The notes beneath the pieces are model-generated. The model was given only the letters and a program-made list of their open reading frames with translations, searched no databases and was not told the DNA's origin. Both the position numbers and the translations under genes were made by a program. Shown in pieces: positions 6,720 through 13,523 of a DNA stretch of 16,463 bases (position 1 is the stretch's first letter; the number at the start of each line of letters is the position of its first letter). The DNA is taken from the NCBI GenBank assembly GCA_946482075.1, contig CAMLQG010000082.1, positions 1 through 16,463 of the forward strand, written 5' to 3'. Origin of the DNA: an uncultured Erythrobacteraceae bacterium. GTDB taxonomy: Bacteria; Pseudomonadota; Alphaproteobacteria; Sphingomonadales; Sphingomonadaceae.

Positions 6720-7862
6720 ATGCAACTGAGCGATATCGCCATCGTGGCGGTCCACAATACGAGGCAGGCGAAGCGGATCGATGAGCCGGAGGAAGGCCTC
6801 ATGCTGGGGGCTATCCGTGCCGTGCTGGCCGAAGCGGGCATCGGCCCGGCGGATATCGACGGCGTCAACGCTCATGGCTGGACGAGCGGGACGAGCGGGC
6901 TGGAAGTGATCGCCTGGCTGGGCGGCCATCCGTGCTGGAACGGCACCCACTATCCCGGCATCGCTTCCGTGATGGAGGCGGCGGGCGCGATCATGTCCGG
7001 GCAATGCAATACGGTGCTGATGGCCGCCGCACAGTCGGGCGCGCATCGGACGCGCACCCAGACCGCGCCCTGGACGCGGCCGGAGAACGAGTTCGTCGCC
7101 TGCTGGGGCATGTTCACCGCCGCGCAGTTCGCGCTGATGGCGCGCAGGCACATGGCGCTTTACGGCACTCCGGTAGAAGCCTTCGCCGAAGTGGCCTCCT
7201 CGATCCGCAGCAATGGCGCGCTTAATCCCGAAGCGGTCTATCATGGCGCACCGGTGTCACGCGAAGACGTGCTTGCCTCGCGCATGATCGCGGAGCCATT
7301 CCACCTCCTCGATTGCGCGATCACGTCGGAAGGTGGCGCGGCTCTGATCATGACGACGCGGGAGCGGGCGAGAGACATGGGCGGTCAGCCGATCTTCCTC
7401 CTCTCCGGTGCACTGGAACGGCAGGGCCAGGCCTATGTCGAACCGCCTGTGTGGGACCGGTTCGGCAATATCGGCGCGCGGGCGGCGGCTGGCTGCTTCG
7501 AACGCGCAGGCCTCACGGTGGCCGATGTCGACGTCTGCGAATTCTACGATCCCTTCTCGTTCGAGATCATCCGCCAGCTTGAAGCCTATGGCTTCTGCAA
7601 GCCGGGCGAAGGTGCGGACTTCGTGCTCGACGGGAATATCCGCATCGGCGGCAGCCTGCCGGTCGCAACGAATGGCGGGCTGATGTCTTTCAGCCATGCA
7701 GGCGCGGTGCAGAATCTGCAGAAGGTGATCACGGGCGTGATGCAATTGCGCGGTCAGCTGCCGCCGGTCCTGACCGTGCCGGGCGCGGAAGTGGCGATGA
7801 TTTCGAATAACGGCTCGGGTGCCGTCACCTGCGACGTGATGCTGCTGGGGAAGAACGCATGA
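6720..7862 (+). CDS. Thiolase-fold / SCP2-thiolase-like (Ltp2-type) protein lacking catalytic Cys
   Basis: This 380-residue cytosolic protein has thiolase-superfamily architecture. GAGG lies six bases before the ATG. A-D-I-D-G-V-N (44-50) opens the fold, S-G-Q-C-N-T-V-L (93-100) follows the usual nucleophile helix, and C-E-F-Y-D-P-F-S-F (273-281) and N-G-G-L-M-S-F-S-H-A-G (318-328) belong to the C-terminal half. His326 sits where thiolases carry the G-H-P His. The first nucleophilic Cys is missing: the segment before the helix reads H-Y-P-G-I-A-S (77-83). The late C-x-G motif reads N-N-G-S-G-A (363-368). Loss of both cysteines with a conserved F-Y-D-P-F is the pattern I associate with Ltp2-type acyl-CoA aldolases, which pair with DUF35 proteins in steroid side-chain degradation. 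The DUF35 gene overlaps its stop codon. The substrate is unknown. Confidence 0.85.
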   Translation: MQLSDIAIVAVHNTRQAKRIDEPEEGLMLGAIRAVLAEAGIGPADIDGVNAHGWTSGTSGLEVIAWLGGHPCWNGTHYPGIASVMEAAGAIMSGQCNTVLMAAAQSGAHRTRTQTAPWTRPENEFVACWGMFTAAQFALMARRHMALYGTPVEAFAEVASSIRSNGALNPEAVYHGAPVSREDVLASRMIAEPFHLLDCAITSEGGAALIMTTRERARDMGGQPIFLLSGALERQGQAYVEPPVWDRFGNIGARAAAGCFERAGLTVADVDVCEFYDPFSFEIIRQLEAYGFCKPGEGADFVLDGNIRIGGSLPVATNGGLMSFSHAGAVQNLQKVITGVMQLRGQLPPVLTVPGAEVAMISNNGSGAVTCDVMLLGKNA

Positions 7863-8278
7863 GCTACTCGTCCGGACCGTCCGACCAGCGCCCGCTTCCC
7901 GTGCCGACGGAGCTGTCCGCCCCACATTGGGATGGCGCGAAGGCGGGCAGGCTGATGGTGCAGAAATGCGCATCCTGCGCGCAATATGTCTTCATCCCGC
8001 GCCATGCCTGCCCGAATTGCCTGAGCGGCGATCTCGAATGGATGGAGAGCAGTGGGAAGGGCGTGATCTACAGTTTCACCATCATCCATCGGCCGCCGCA
8101 TCCGTCTTTCGAGCCTCCCTATTGCGCGGCGATCATCGAACTCGACGAAGGGTGGCACATGCTTTCCAACGTGATCGCCGACGATCTCGGGGCAATTGCC
8201 GTGGGCCAGCGCGTGCGGGTCGATTTCATCGATGCAGACGGGATGACGCTTCCGATCTTCCGCCCCGACGATTCATGA
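7859..8278 (+). CDS. DUF35 zinc-ribbon / OB-fold protein, partner of the thiolase-like protein
   Basis: This 139-residue protein begins with a rubredoxin-like zinc ribbon (Cys37-x2-Cys40, Cys51-P-N-Cys54) and continues into the OB-fold with G-K-G-V-I-Y-S-F-T, the hallmark of the DUF35 family. Family members bind acyl-CoA or bridge acyl-CoA enzymes, and form complexes with SCP2-thiolase-like aldolases or archaeal acetoacetyl-CoA thiolase. Its ATG overlaps the TGA of the preceding gene (ATGA at 7859-7862), which implies translational coupling and fixed stoichiometry. The P-P-Y-C-A-A-I-I-E-L segment is the central OB strand. The two genes almost certainly form one enzyme complex. Confidence 0.9.
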   Translation: MSYSSGPSDQRPLPVPTELSAPHWDGAKAGRLMVQKCASCAQYVFIPRHACPNCLSGDLEWMESSGKGVIYSFTIIHRPPHPSFEPPYCAAIIELDEGWHMLSNVIADDLGAIAVGQRVRVDFIDADGMTLPIFRPDDS

Positions 8279-8381
8279 TCTGTCCCACTCGGTTCGTCGC
8301 GATCCGTTTGCAATGCGGGATACAAATTCCTGCCAACAGGTTTCATCGCAGGGCCGAGACGCGAACATAATCGAGGACGGG
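8279..8381 (+). promoter_or_regulatory. Leader of the response-regulator gene
   Basis: A gap of about 100 bases between the DUF35 stop and the receiver-domain gene. It has no hairpin that would make a strong terminator and no promoter I can name with confidence. An upstream ATG (8313) is in frame with the regulator, but GAGGA at 8373-8377 supports the later start at 8382. Confidence 0.3.
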
Positions 8382-8744
8382 ATGAGGAATGAAAGCAAAC
8401 GGCGGTTCCTGCTGGTCGATGATGAACTGCTGACCCTGATGGATCTCCAGGATGCGGTGGAAGCTGCGGGCCATGTGGCCGAGCTAGCCTCTGGAGTCGA
8501 ACCTGCATTGTCGATCATCGAACGCCGGGACGTCGATCTCGCCATTTTGGACGTGTCGGTAGCCTCGGGCCTCGATTGCCTTCCGATCGCGCGGGCGCTG
8601 GCGGACCAGTCGACGCCATTCATCCTCTTTACCGGCAGCGCCGATCACTTGCCCGAAGGTGTTGCGGATCTCGATGTCGAGGTGGTGTCGAAGCCGGCGG
8701 CGGCACCCGATGTGGTGGAGACGGCGCTCAAGCTCCTGGGCTAG
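8382..8744 (+). CDS. Single-domain response regulator (CheY-like receiver)
   Basis: This 120-residue protein consists of a receiver domain only. The acidic pair Asp13-Asp14 (L-V-D-D-E), phosphoacceptor Asp57 (A-I-L-D-V), Thr84 (L-F-T-G-S) and Lys104 (V-S-K-P) are all present, so phosphorylation-dependent switching is expected. No DNA-binding or enzymatic output domain follows. The ATG at 8382 has GAGGA four bases upstream; the in-frame ATG at 8313 would add 23 residues that do not look like part of the fold. No histidine kinase is encoded nearby, making it an orphan. Many sphingomonads carry such short receivers, which pass phosphate or bind partner proteins. Confidence 0.9.
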   Translation: MRNESKRRFLLVDDELLTLMDLQDAVEAAGHVAELASGVEPALSIIERRDVDLAILDVSVASGLDCLPIARALADQSTPFILFTGSADHLPEGVADLDVEVVSKPAAAPDVVETALKLLG

Positions 8745-8756
8745 GCTGCCCTCATC

Positions 8757-8903
8757 ATGCGGACGTTCTGGGAGATCATCTGGGGCCTGGCGGGCGGGTT
8801 GCTGATGGCAATGTCGACCCTCGTGGTTGCCGGCACTGTGGCCTGCGCCCTGTCGGCGGGTGCGTGCATGGTATGGTGGCGGCACAGGAAGCGCGATCGC
8901 TGA
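8757..8903 (+). CDS. Small single-span membrane protein, 48 residues
   Basis: ATG 8757 to TGA 8901-8903 encodes a short peptide. Its N-terminus is M-R-T-F-W-E-I-I-W-G, followed by about 30 residues of Gly/Ala/Leu/Val/Met, enough for one membrane span or a tight hairpin. The tail is W-W-R-H-R-K-R-D-R. A hydrophobic core followed by a strongly basic tail is a normal membrane-protein layout (positive-inside), with the C-terminus in the cytosol. It starts 12 bases after the response regulator stop and ends eight bases before the convergent ATPase gene ends. No good ribosome binding site is visible, so translation may depend on the preceding gene. I do not recognise a family. Confidence 0.5.
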   Translation: MRTFWEIIWGLAGGLLMAMSTLVVAGTVACALSAGACMVWWRHRKRDR

Positions 8904-8911
8904 GTGGCCGA

Positions 8912-10408
8912 TCATCCGGTCCGGGCTTCGGCTTCCAGCCCTGGCACCATGATGGTCCGGCCACCGCCGAAATCGTTGCGCACAACGATCAGCCCCTTTC
9001 TTTCGAGATGATCGAGCAGGCGGCGGATGCGTCCGGGCGAATTGGTCCCGTAGACGCGGCCGAGCTCTTCCTCGTCGGGGCCGGGCAGGCCGTCGCTGAC
9101 CGCGCGGGCGATGACGAGGAACGGCGCGAGAAGATCATCATCCACCGAAGCGCCCAGGCGCAGGATCTCGTCGCGCTGCTCCGGCTCCATCGTGTCGAGC
9201 CCGGCCAGAGCGACTGCCAGCCTGCGCCGGAACCGCGCGAGGTCGAGCGCGGCGGAAGGCACGCCACCCATGCGGCAGCGGGTGAGGAACGTCTGGTAAA
9301 GGACCGTGGGCGACTGGAACGCGCTGCCCTGCTCTTGCGCGATCTCGCGCAGGATACGGTCGATATCCATGGCGATCTCTTCCGCCGGCCGCTCGCGCGC
9401 GCGCCCCGAAAGGGCCGCAGGCTCGAATATGGCCATCCGATCTTCCAGCTCACCCATGTCGGCGCGCGGCGGCGGGGCGGGGGAGCGCGGGATCTCGCTG
9501 CGTTCGGCGGCAGTCGAGGTCAGTTCCGCATGCAGTAGTGCCTCCATCTCTTCCGGCGGAGCGGATGGAAGCGGCATGAGACCCGACACGCCGGCGCGCG
9601 CGCCGGATCGCACGGGGCCGATGCGGACGGCCATGGGGCGTTTGCAGATGGCCGGGCCGAGCCCGAGGAAGGAGCCGCGTTCGAGATCGCGGATGCGTTC
9701 CGCCTGCCGCCGCTCCATTCCCAGGAGGTCGGCCGCGCGCAGCATGTCGATATCGAGAAAGGTGCGGCCCATCAAGAAATTGGAAGCTTCCGCCGCGACA
9801 TTCTTGGCGAGCTTCGCCAGGCGCTGGGTCGCGACGATCCCGGCCAGGCCGCGCTTGCGCCCTCGGCACATCAGGTTGGTCATCGCGGACAGCGACAGCT
9901 TGCGCGTGTCCTCGTTCATCTCTCCCGCCGCGGCGGGCGCGAACATCTGCGCTTCGTCCACCACCACAAGGACAGGAAACCAGTGCTCGCGCGGGGCCTC
10001 GAACAGGGCGGAAAGGAACAGCGCGGCGCAGCGGATCTGCTGTTCTACATCGAGCCCTTCGAGCGCGAGCACTACGGAAGCACGATGTTCGCGCGTGCGC
10101 AGCGCCAGCATTTCGATCTCGGCGCCGGAATGGGCCGCACCATCGACGACGACATGGCCGAAATGGTCCGCCAGCGACACGAAATCGCCTTCCGGATCGA
10201 TGATCACCTGCTGGACCAGCCCGGCGCTTTCCTCCAGCACGCGGCGCAGCAGATGCGACTTGCCCGACCCGCTGTTGCCCTGCACCAGCAGGCGGGTCGC
10301 GAGGAGCTCCTCGAGATCGATCAGGGCGGGCTGCCCTTTCTCGTCCTGGCCTATGACTATCTGCGCCTGCACATCATCGGCGGTAGCCAAGCGGGCTGCC
10401 CGGCCCAA
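8912..10408 (-). CDS. HerA/DUF87-like ATPase with C-terminal winged helix
   Basis: This P-loop ATPase of about 498 residues belongs to the HerA/FtsK-like (DUF87) group. Walker A is Gly44-N-S-G-S-G-K-Ser51. The Walker B strand ends V-V-V-D151-E152-A-Q. G-I-V-A-T-Q-R (190-196) is the sensor strand, and R-G-R-K-R-G (182-187) could supply the arginine finger of a hexamer. After an alpha-helical and Pro-rich middle, residues about 445-490 (E-E-E-L-G-R-V-Y-G ... L-L-D-H-L-E-R-K-G-L-I) look like a winged-helix DNA-binding domain. Relatives pump double-stranded DNA. No NurA nuclease is adjacent. The first usable start is TTG 10408, but its nearest Shine-Dalgarno-like AGGA is 17 bases away, so the true start is unsure and may be an in-frame TTG or GTG downstream. 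It may share a transcript with the exported protein gene upstream. Confidence 0.85.
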   Translation of the reverse strand: MGRAARLATADDVQAQIVIGQDEKGQPALIDLEELLATRLLVQGNSGSGKSHLLRRVLEESAGLVQQVIIDPEGDFVSLADHFGHVVVDGAAHSGAEIEMLALRTREHRASVVLALEGLDVEQQIRCAALFLSALFEAPREHWFPVLVVVDEAQMFAPAAAGEMNEDTRKLSLSAMTNLMCRGRKRGLAGIVATQRLAKLAKNVAAEASNFLMGRTFLDIDMLRAADLLGMERRQAERIRDLERGSFLGLGPAICKRPMAVRIGPVRSGARAGVSGLMPLPSAPPEEMEALLHAELTSTAAERSEIPRSPAPPPRADMGELEDRMAIFEPAALSGRARERPAEEIAMDIDRILREIAQEQGSAFQSPTVLYQTFLTRCRMGGVPSAALDLARFRRRLAVALAGLDTMEPEQRDEILRLGASVDDDLLAPFLVIARAVSDGLPGPDEEELGRVYGTNSPGRIRRLLDHLERKGLIVVRNDFGGGRTIMVPGLEAEARTG

Positions 10409-10490
10409 GGGCCGCCGGCGGGTTATCCTGCCCTTTTTCCGTCTTTTCTGTCCCGAGAGATGATTTTGCGATGGGCGGAAAGCAGTCCGA

Positions 10491-11225
10491 TCACATCAGG
10501 CTGGCATCGTAGACGAGACCCACCGTGGCACCGGAGGCGTCGGTTGCCGTGAGCGCAGTCCAGTCCTCGCCGGATTCGAGGCCCAGGCTGATGAAGGCCG
10601 ATGAATGGACTTCGGTCACACGGAACTTGCCGGAAGCGGGCGCGCATCCCTGTGCCTTGAGCGCGGCTTTGAAGGCGGTCGCCTGTCGAGGATCGGCATC
10701 GCCGGTATCGCTGCCTTTGGGGATCGCGCTGATTACGGCCTGCGCGGCGTTCGGGGAGGAGCAACGATAGGTAGCCAGGCCGTCGACCCCGGCCTCGATG
10801 AAGCCGTCGGGCGCGTGCAACTGGGTCCAGCGTTCCAGCGGTGTCCGGGGATGGCGGTTGTTTCCGCCTTCGTCGACAGTGCCGAAGATGACCGTTCCGT
10901 CCGGGCGATGGGCCTTGAACGCGATGAACGGGCCATCCTGCCCGGTCCCGATCGTCCGACGATCGATCACGCTGTCGATCTCCAGCGGCCCACCATGCTG
11001 TTCGCAACCCGTGGCGGTCAGGCCTTCCATGAATTTCGGCGTTTCGAGATTTCCGTAGGAAGATTCCTGATGATAGACGCGCAGCATCGTGGCGGCCGCG
11101 GCTTCATCGGGACAGATCACCGCGCTGTAGTCTTCCGGAACGTCGCGATGTTCCGGAAGAGGCAGGCTTTCCGCAAGCAAGGGTGCGGAAACGGCGGAAA
11201 GCAGAATACCGGCCCATCTCAACAT
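10491..11225 (-). CDS. Exported protein with two tandem copies of one domain; function unknown
   Basis: This 244-residue protein has a signal peptide (L-R-W-A-G-I-L-L-S-A-V, cut near L-L-A at 16-18), so it should lie in the periplasm or envelope. AGGAG sits seven bases before the ATG at 11225. After export, two similar segments can be read. One covers about 36-120 (Cys38 ... G-L-T-A-T-G-Cys74 ... A-H-R-P-D-G-T-V-I-F-G-T-V-D). The other covers about 153-241 (Cys155 ... A-L-K-A-Q-G-Cys194 ... A-T-D-A-S-G-A-T-V-G-L-V-Y-D). Each has a Cys, a helix, then L-x-A-x-G-C and a final strand with D-G/S-G-T-V. The Cys spacing is 36 and 39, and each pair probably forms a disulphide. I do not recognise the family. 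It is followed at 82 bases by the HerA-like gene on the same strand. Confidence 0.75.
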   Translation of the reverse strand: MLRWAGILLSAVSAPLLAESLPLPEHRDVPEDYSAVICPDEAAAATMLRVYHQESSYGNLETPKFMEGLTATGCEQHGGPLEIDSVIDRRTIGTGQDGPFIAFKAHRPDGTVIFGTVDEGGNNRHPRTPLERWTQLHAPDGFIEAGVDGLATYRCSSPNAAQAVISAIPKGSDTGDADPRQATAFKAALKAQGCAPASGKFRVTEVHSSAFISLGLESGEDWTALTATDASGATVGLVYDASLM

Positions 11226-11532
11226 CGCGCATCTCCTGCTGTTGCATTCATGCTACCTTACGCAAGGCTCGTCCCGGCAGGAATATCGGCGCGAAGTTTT
11301 TTCCATCGGGGCCATCCGGAGGCGTTCGGGCTCTAGGTCGCGGTATTGCCGCACGGAACGTGGCGAAAGGCTGCGCATATTGCAGCGCGCGTCAACTTAC
11401 CGATCATCCTCGGGGCTTTCCAATCGAACTCCCGCGGTGAAGGGCAGTTGTCCTTGCCAAAAGGATTTGGTGCGTGGATTTTGCCGTGCGCTGCGATTAG
11501 GCCGGCCGAACAAGAATGCGGGAGAAAGCTCT
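11226..11532. promoter_or_regulatory. Divergent promoter region of the exported-protein gene and the monooxygenase gene
   Basis: About 307 bases separate the divergent genes. An open frame runs through it into the monooxygenase from 11242, but the N-terminal extension it would give has no family resemblance, and GGGAG at 11520-11524 marks the real start at 11533. The end of the region is relatively AT-rich around CCTTGCCAAAAGG (11452-11464), a weak inverted repeat that may be part of the monooxygenase promoter. I see no RNA gene or strong operator. Confidence 0.4.
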
Positions 11533-13476
11533 ATGAACGCCACTCGAGTGACTGAAGCGGAGCCGACGATCTTCGGTCGTTCGCCGGAAGAGGTGAAGGC
11601 CGCACTCGCCCAGGCTGCACCAGGCGCGTTGCGCATGGCGCTTTATCAGGCCACCCGAGATCCGGCGCTGGAGAATATGCAGGTGTCGAAAGCGCCGTTC
11701 TGGGGCGGCGCGTTCCAGGTCTCCATCATTTCGGAGGAAGACGCCGAAATCGTGAGGGAGAAAGCGTTTGCGTGGCTGCAGGATATCGAGACGGGGAAGT
11801 CGCAGGCTCCCTCCCATGCCGAAGAAGAAGAACTGCCCGGACTGATGGGCATGCTGCTCGGCGTGCCGATGGATGATCCCTTCGCCTACGATCTGGGCCG
11901 CGGGGACCTGCTGGCCGAGGAATTTCCGCTCGGCGTCGAGTGGACGAACGAACCTTCAGCGGACGTCAAGGCGGGCTTCCACGTCCTGGTGATCGGCGCC
12001 GGTCTGGCGGGCCTCGCCGCAGCCATCCAGCTCGATCGGCTCGGCCTTCCCTGGACCGCGGTGGATCGCAATGGCGGCGTGGGCGGCACCTGGGTCGTCA
12101 ATCAATATCCCGAGGCGCGCGTGGATATCGCCAGCCACAACTATCAGTACACTTTCATGAAGCGCTATCCGTGGAAGCACTACTACGCGACGGGCGCGGA
12201 GCTGCGCGAATATGCGGAAACGGTGGCGGATCGGTATGATCTGCGTCGCAACATTCGCCTGAACACGCTTGTCCAGAAGGCGGAATGGGACGAGGACGCC
12301 AAGCTCTGGCGATGCACGCTCCAGAATCCCGACGGCTCGATCGAGAAGCTCGACGCCAACGCGATCATCAGCGCCGCCGGTATTTTCAACGCGCCGAAGA
12401 TGCCCGACATAAAGGGGCTGGAGACTTTCGAAGGCGATATGTTCCATACCACGGAATGGGATCATTCGGTGCCGTTGGAAGGCCGCCGGATCGGACAGAT
12501 CGGCACCGGGTCCACCGGCGTTCAGCTCGCCGCATCGGTAGCTGAGAAAGCGGGCCATCTCACGATCTATCAGCGCTCGTCCCAGTGGATCAATCCGATC
12601 GATGGCTATCGCAACGAAATCTCGCCTGAAGTGCAGTGGCTGTTCGACAATGTCCCCAACTACTGGGGCTGGTACAGCTTCTGGGTCAACGCGATCAATT
12701 CGGGCGATCCTACAGGCCTGCAGAACTACGATCGGGACTGGCAGGCGAAAGGCGGCGAGGTTTCCGAGCGCAACGACAATCTCCGCAAGTATAATATCGA
12801 ATACATGACTTCGAAGATCGGAAACGATCCCGAGAAGGTCAGGCACATGATCCCGACCTTCCCGCCTTTCACGAAGCGCCCGGTCGTGGATAACGGCTTT
12901 CTCGATGCCCTCTCGCGCGACAATGTCGATATCGTCTTCGGCCCCATCAAGGAGATAACGTCCAAAGGTGTGATTTCGCCTGATGGCACGGAACGCGAGT
13001 TCGACGTGCTCCTGCTGTGCGCGGGCTTCGATGTGCAGCGTTTCCTTTGGCCGGTGGATTACCGCGGAGTAGGTGGGCAGACGCTCGAAGAGGCTTGGAG
13101 CAAGGATGGCGCGCGCGCATATCTTGGCATGGCTATGCCGGACTTCCCCAACATGTTCATGATCTACGGTCCGAACGGACAGGCCCGTGTCGGCGGTCTC
13201 ATCAAATGGCTGGAAGTGTGGGGCCGGTACGCGCTGCGTTCCATCGTCGCCCTCGTGGAAAGCGGCCATCAGGCAATGGAGGTCAAACGCGAGGTCTCCG
13301 ACGATTATAACCGGCGGTTGGACAAGGCGGACGAAGAGACGATCTTCAATCATCCCGGCCAGCGTTCCTACATGCAGAATGATTATGGCCGCCTGACGGT
13401 GAGCATGCCCTGGCTGCCGCGTGACTATTATGGCTGGGTGAAGGCGCCCAACCTGGACGATTTCGATTTGCGCTGA
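11533..13476 (+). CDS. Baeyer-Villiger monooxygenase, long HAPMO-like type
   Basis: This 647-residue FAD- and NADPH-dependent cytosolic enzyme inserts one oxygen atom of O2 next to a ketone, giving an ester or lactone. An N-terminal helical segment of about 145 residues precedes the first Rossmann motif G155-A-G-L-A-G160. G-V-G-G-T-W (182-187) follows. The type I BVMO fingerprint is F299-E-G-D-M-F-H305-T-T-E-W309-D310, and the NADPH-binding motif is G324-T-G-S-T-G329. The F-x-G-x3-H-x3-W-D ending and the extra N-terminal segment match the 4-hydroxyacetophenone monooxygenase class (about 640 residues) better than cyclohexanone monooxygenases (about 540). GGGAG eight bases upstream supports the ATG at 11533. 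Substrate range cannot be read from the sequence. It is followed after 47 bases by a quinohaemoprotein alcohol dehydrogenase that could supply the ketone. Confidence 0.92.
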   Translation: MNATRVTEAEPTIFGRSPEEVKAALAQAAPGALRMALYQATRDPALENMQVSKAPFWGGAFQVSIISEEDAEIVREKAFAWLQDIETGKSQAPSHAEEEELPGLMGMLLGVPMDDPFAYDLGRGDLLAEEFPLGVEWTNEPSADVKAGFHVLVIGAGLAGLAAAIQLDRLGLPWTAVDRNGGVGGTWVVNQYPEARVDIASHNYQYTFMKRYPWKHYYATGAELREYAETVADRYDLRRNIRLNTLVQKAEWDEDAKLWRCTLQNPDGSIEKLDANAIISAAGIFNAPKMPDIKGLETFEGDMFHTTEWDHSVPLEGRRIGQIGTGSTGVQLAASVAEKAGHLTIYQRSSQWINPIDGYRNEISPEVQWLFDNVPNYWGWYSFWVNAINSGDPTGLQNYDRDWQAKGGEVSERNDNLRKYNIEYMTSKIGNDPEKVRHMIPTFPPFTKRPVVDNGFLDALSRDNVDIVFGPIKEITSKGVISPDGTEREFDVLLLCAGFDVQRFLWPVDYRGVGGQTLEEAWSKDGARAYLGMAMPDFPNMFMIYGPNGQARVGGLIKWLEVWGRYALRSIVALVESGHQAMEVKREVSDDYNRRLDKADEETIFNHPGQRSYMQNDYGRLTVSMPWLPRDYYGWVKAPNLDDFDLR

Positions 13477-13511
13477 TGGAATGGACGGAGGGGCGCAGGG
13501 TCGCGCCCCTT

Positions 13512-13517
13512 GGGGAG
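13512..13517 (+). promoter_or_regulatory. Ribosome binding site fixing the quinohaemoprotein start
   Basis: GGGGAG lies six bases before ATG 13524. It selects that start over the in-frame ATG at 13476, which overlaps the monooxygenase stop codon and would put sixteen charged residues before the lipoprotein signal. Confidence 0.65.
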
Positions 13518-13523
13518 AAAAAG

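Noticed and set aside
8912..10408. Anti-phage defence module built on the HerA-like ATPase
   Set aside because: No Sir2, nuclease or other effector partner is adjacent. The neighbours are an exported protein and a small membrane peptide, and there is no sign of a mobile island.
10412..10421. CCGCCGGCGG palindrome before the HerA-like start
   Set aside because: Short GC-only palindromes occur by chance often in DNA of this composition, and nothing else supports an operator here.
11242..11532. N-terminal extension of the monooxygenase by 97 residues
   Set aside because: The extension lies in the divergent promoter gap and lacks family similarity; GGGAG sits properly before ATG 11533.
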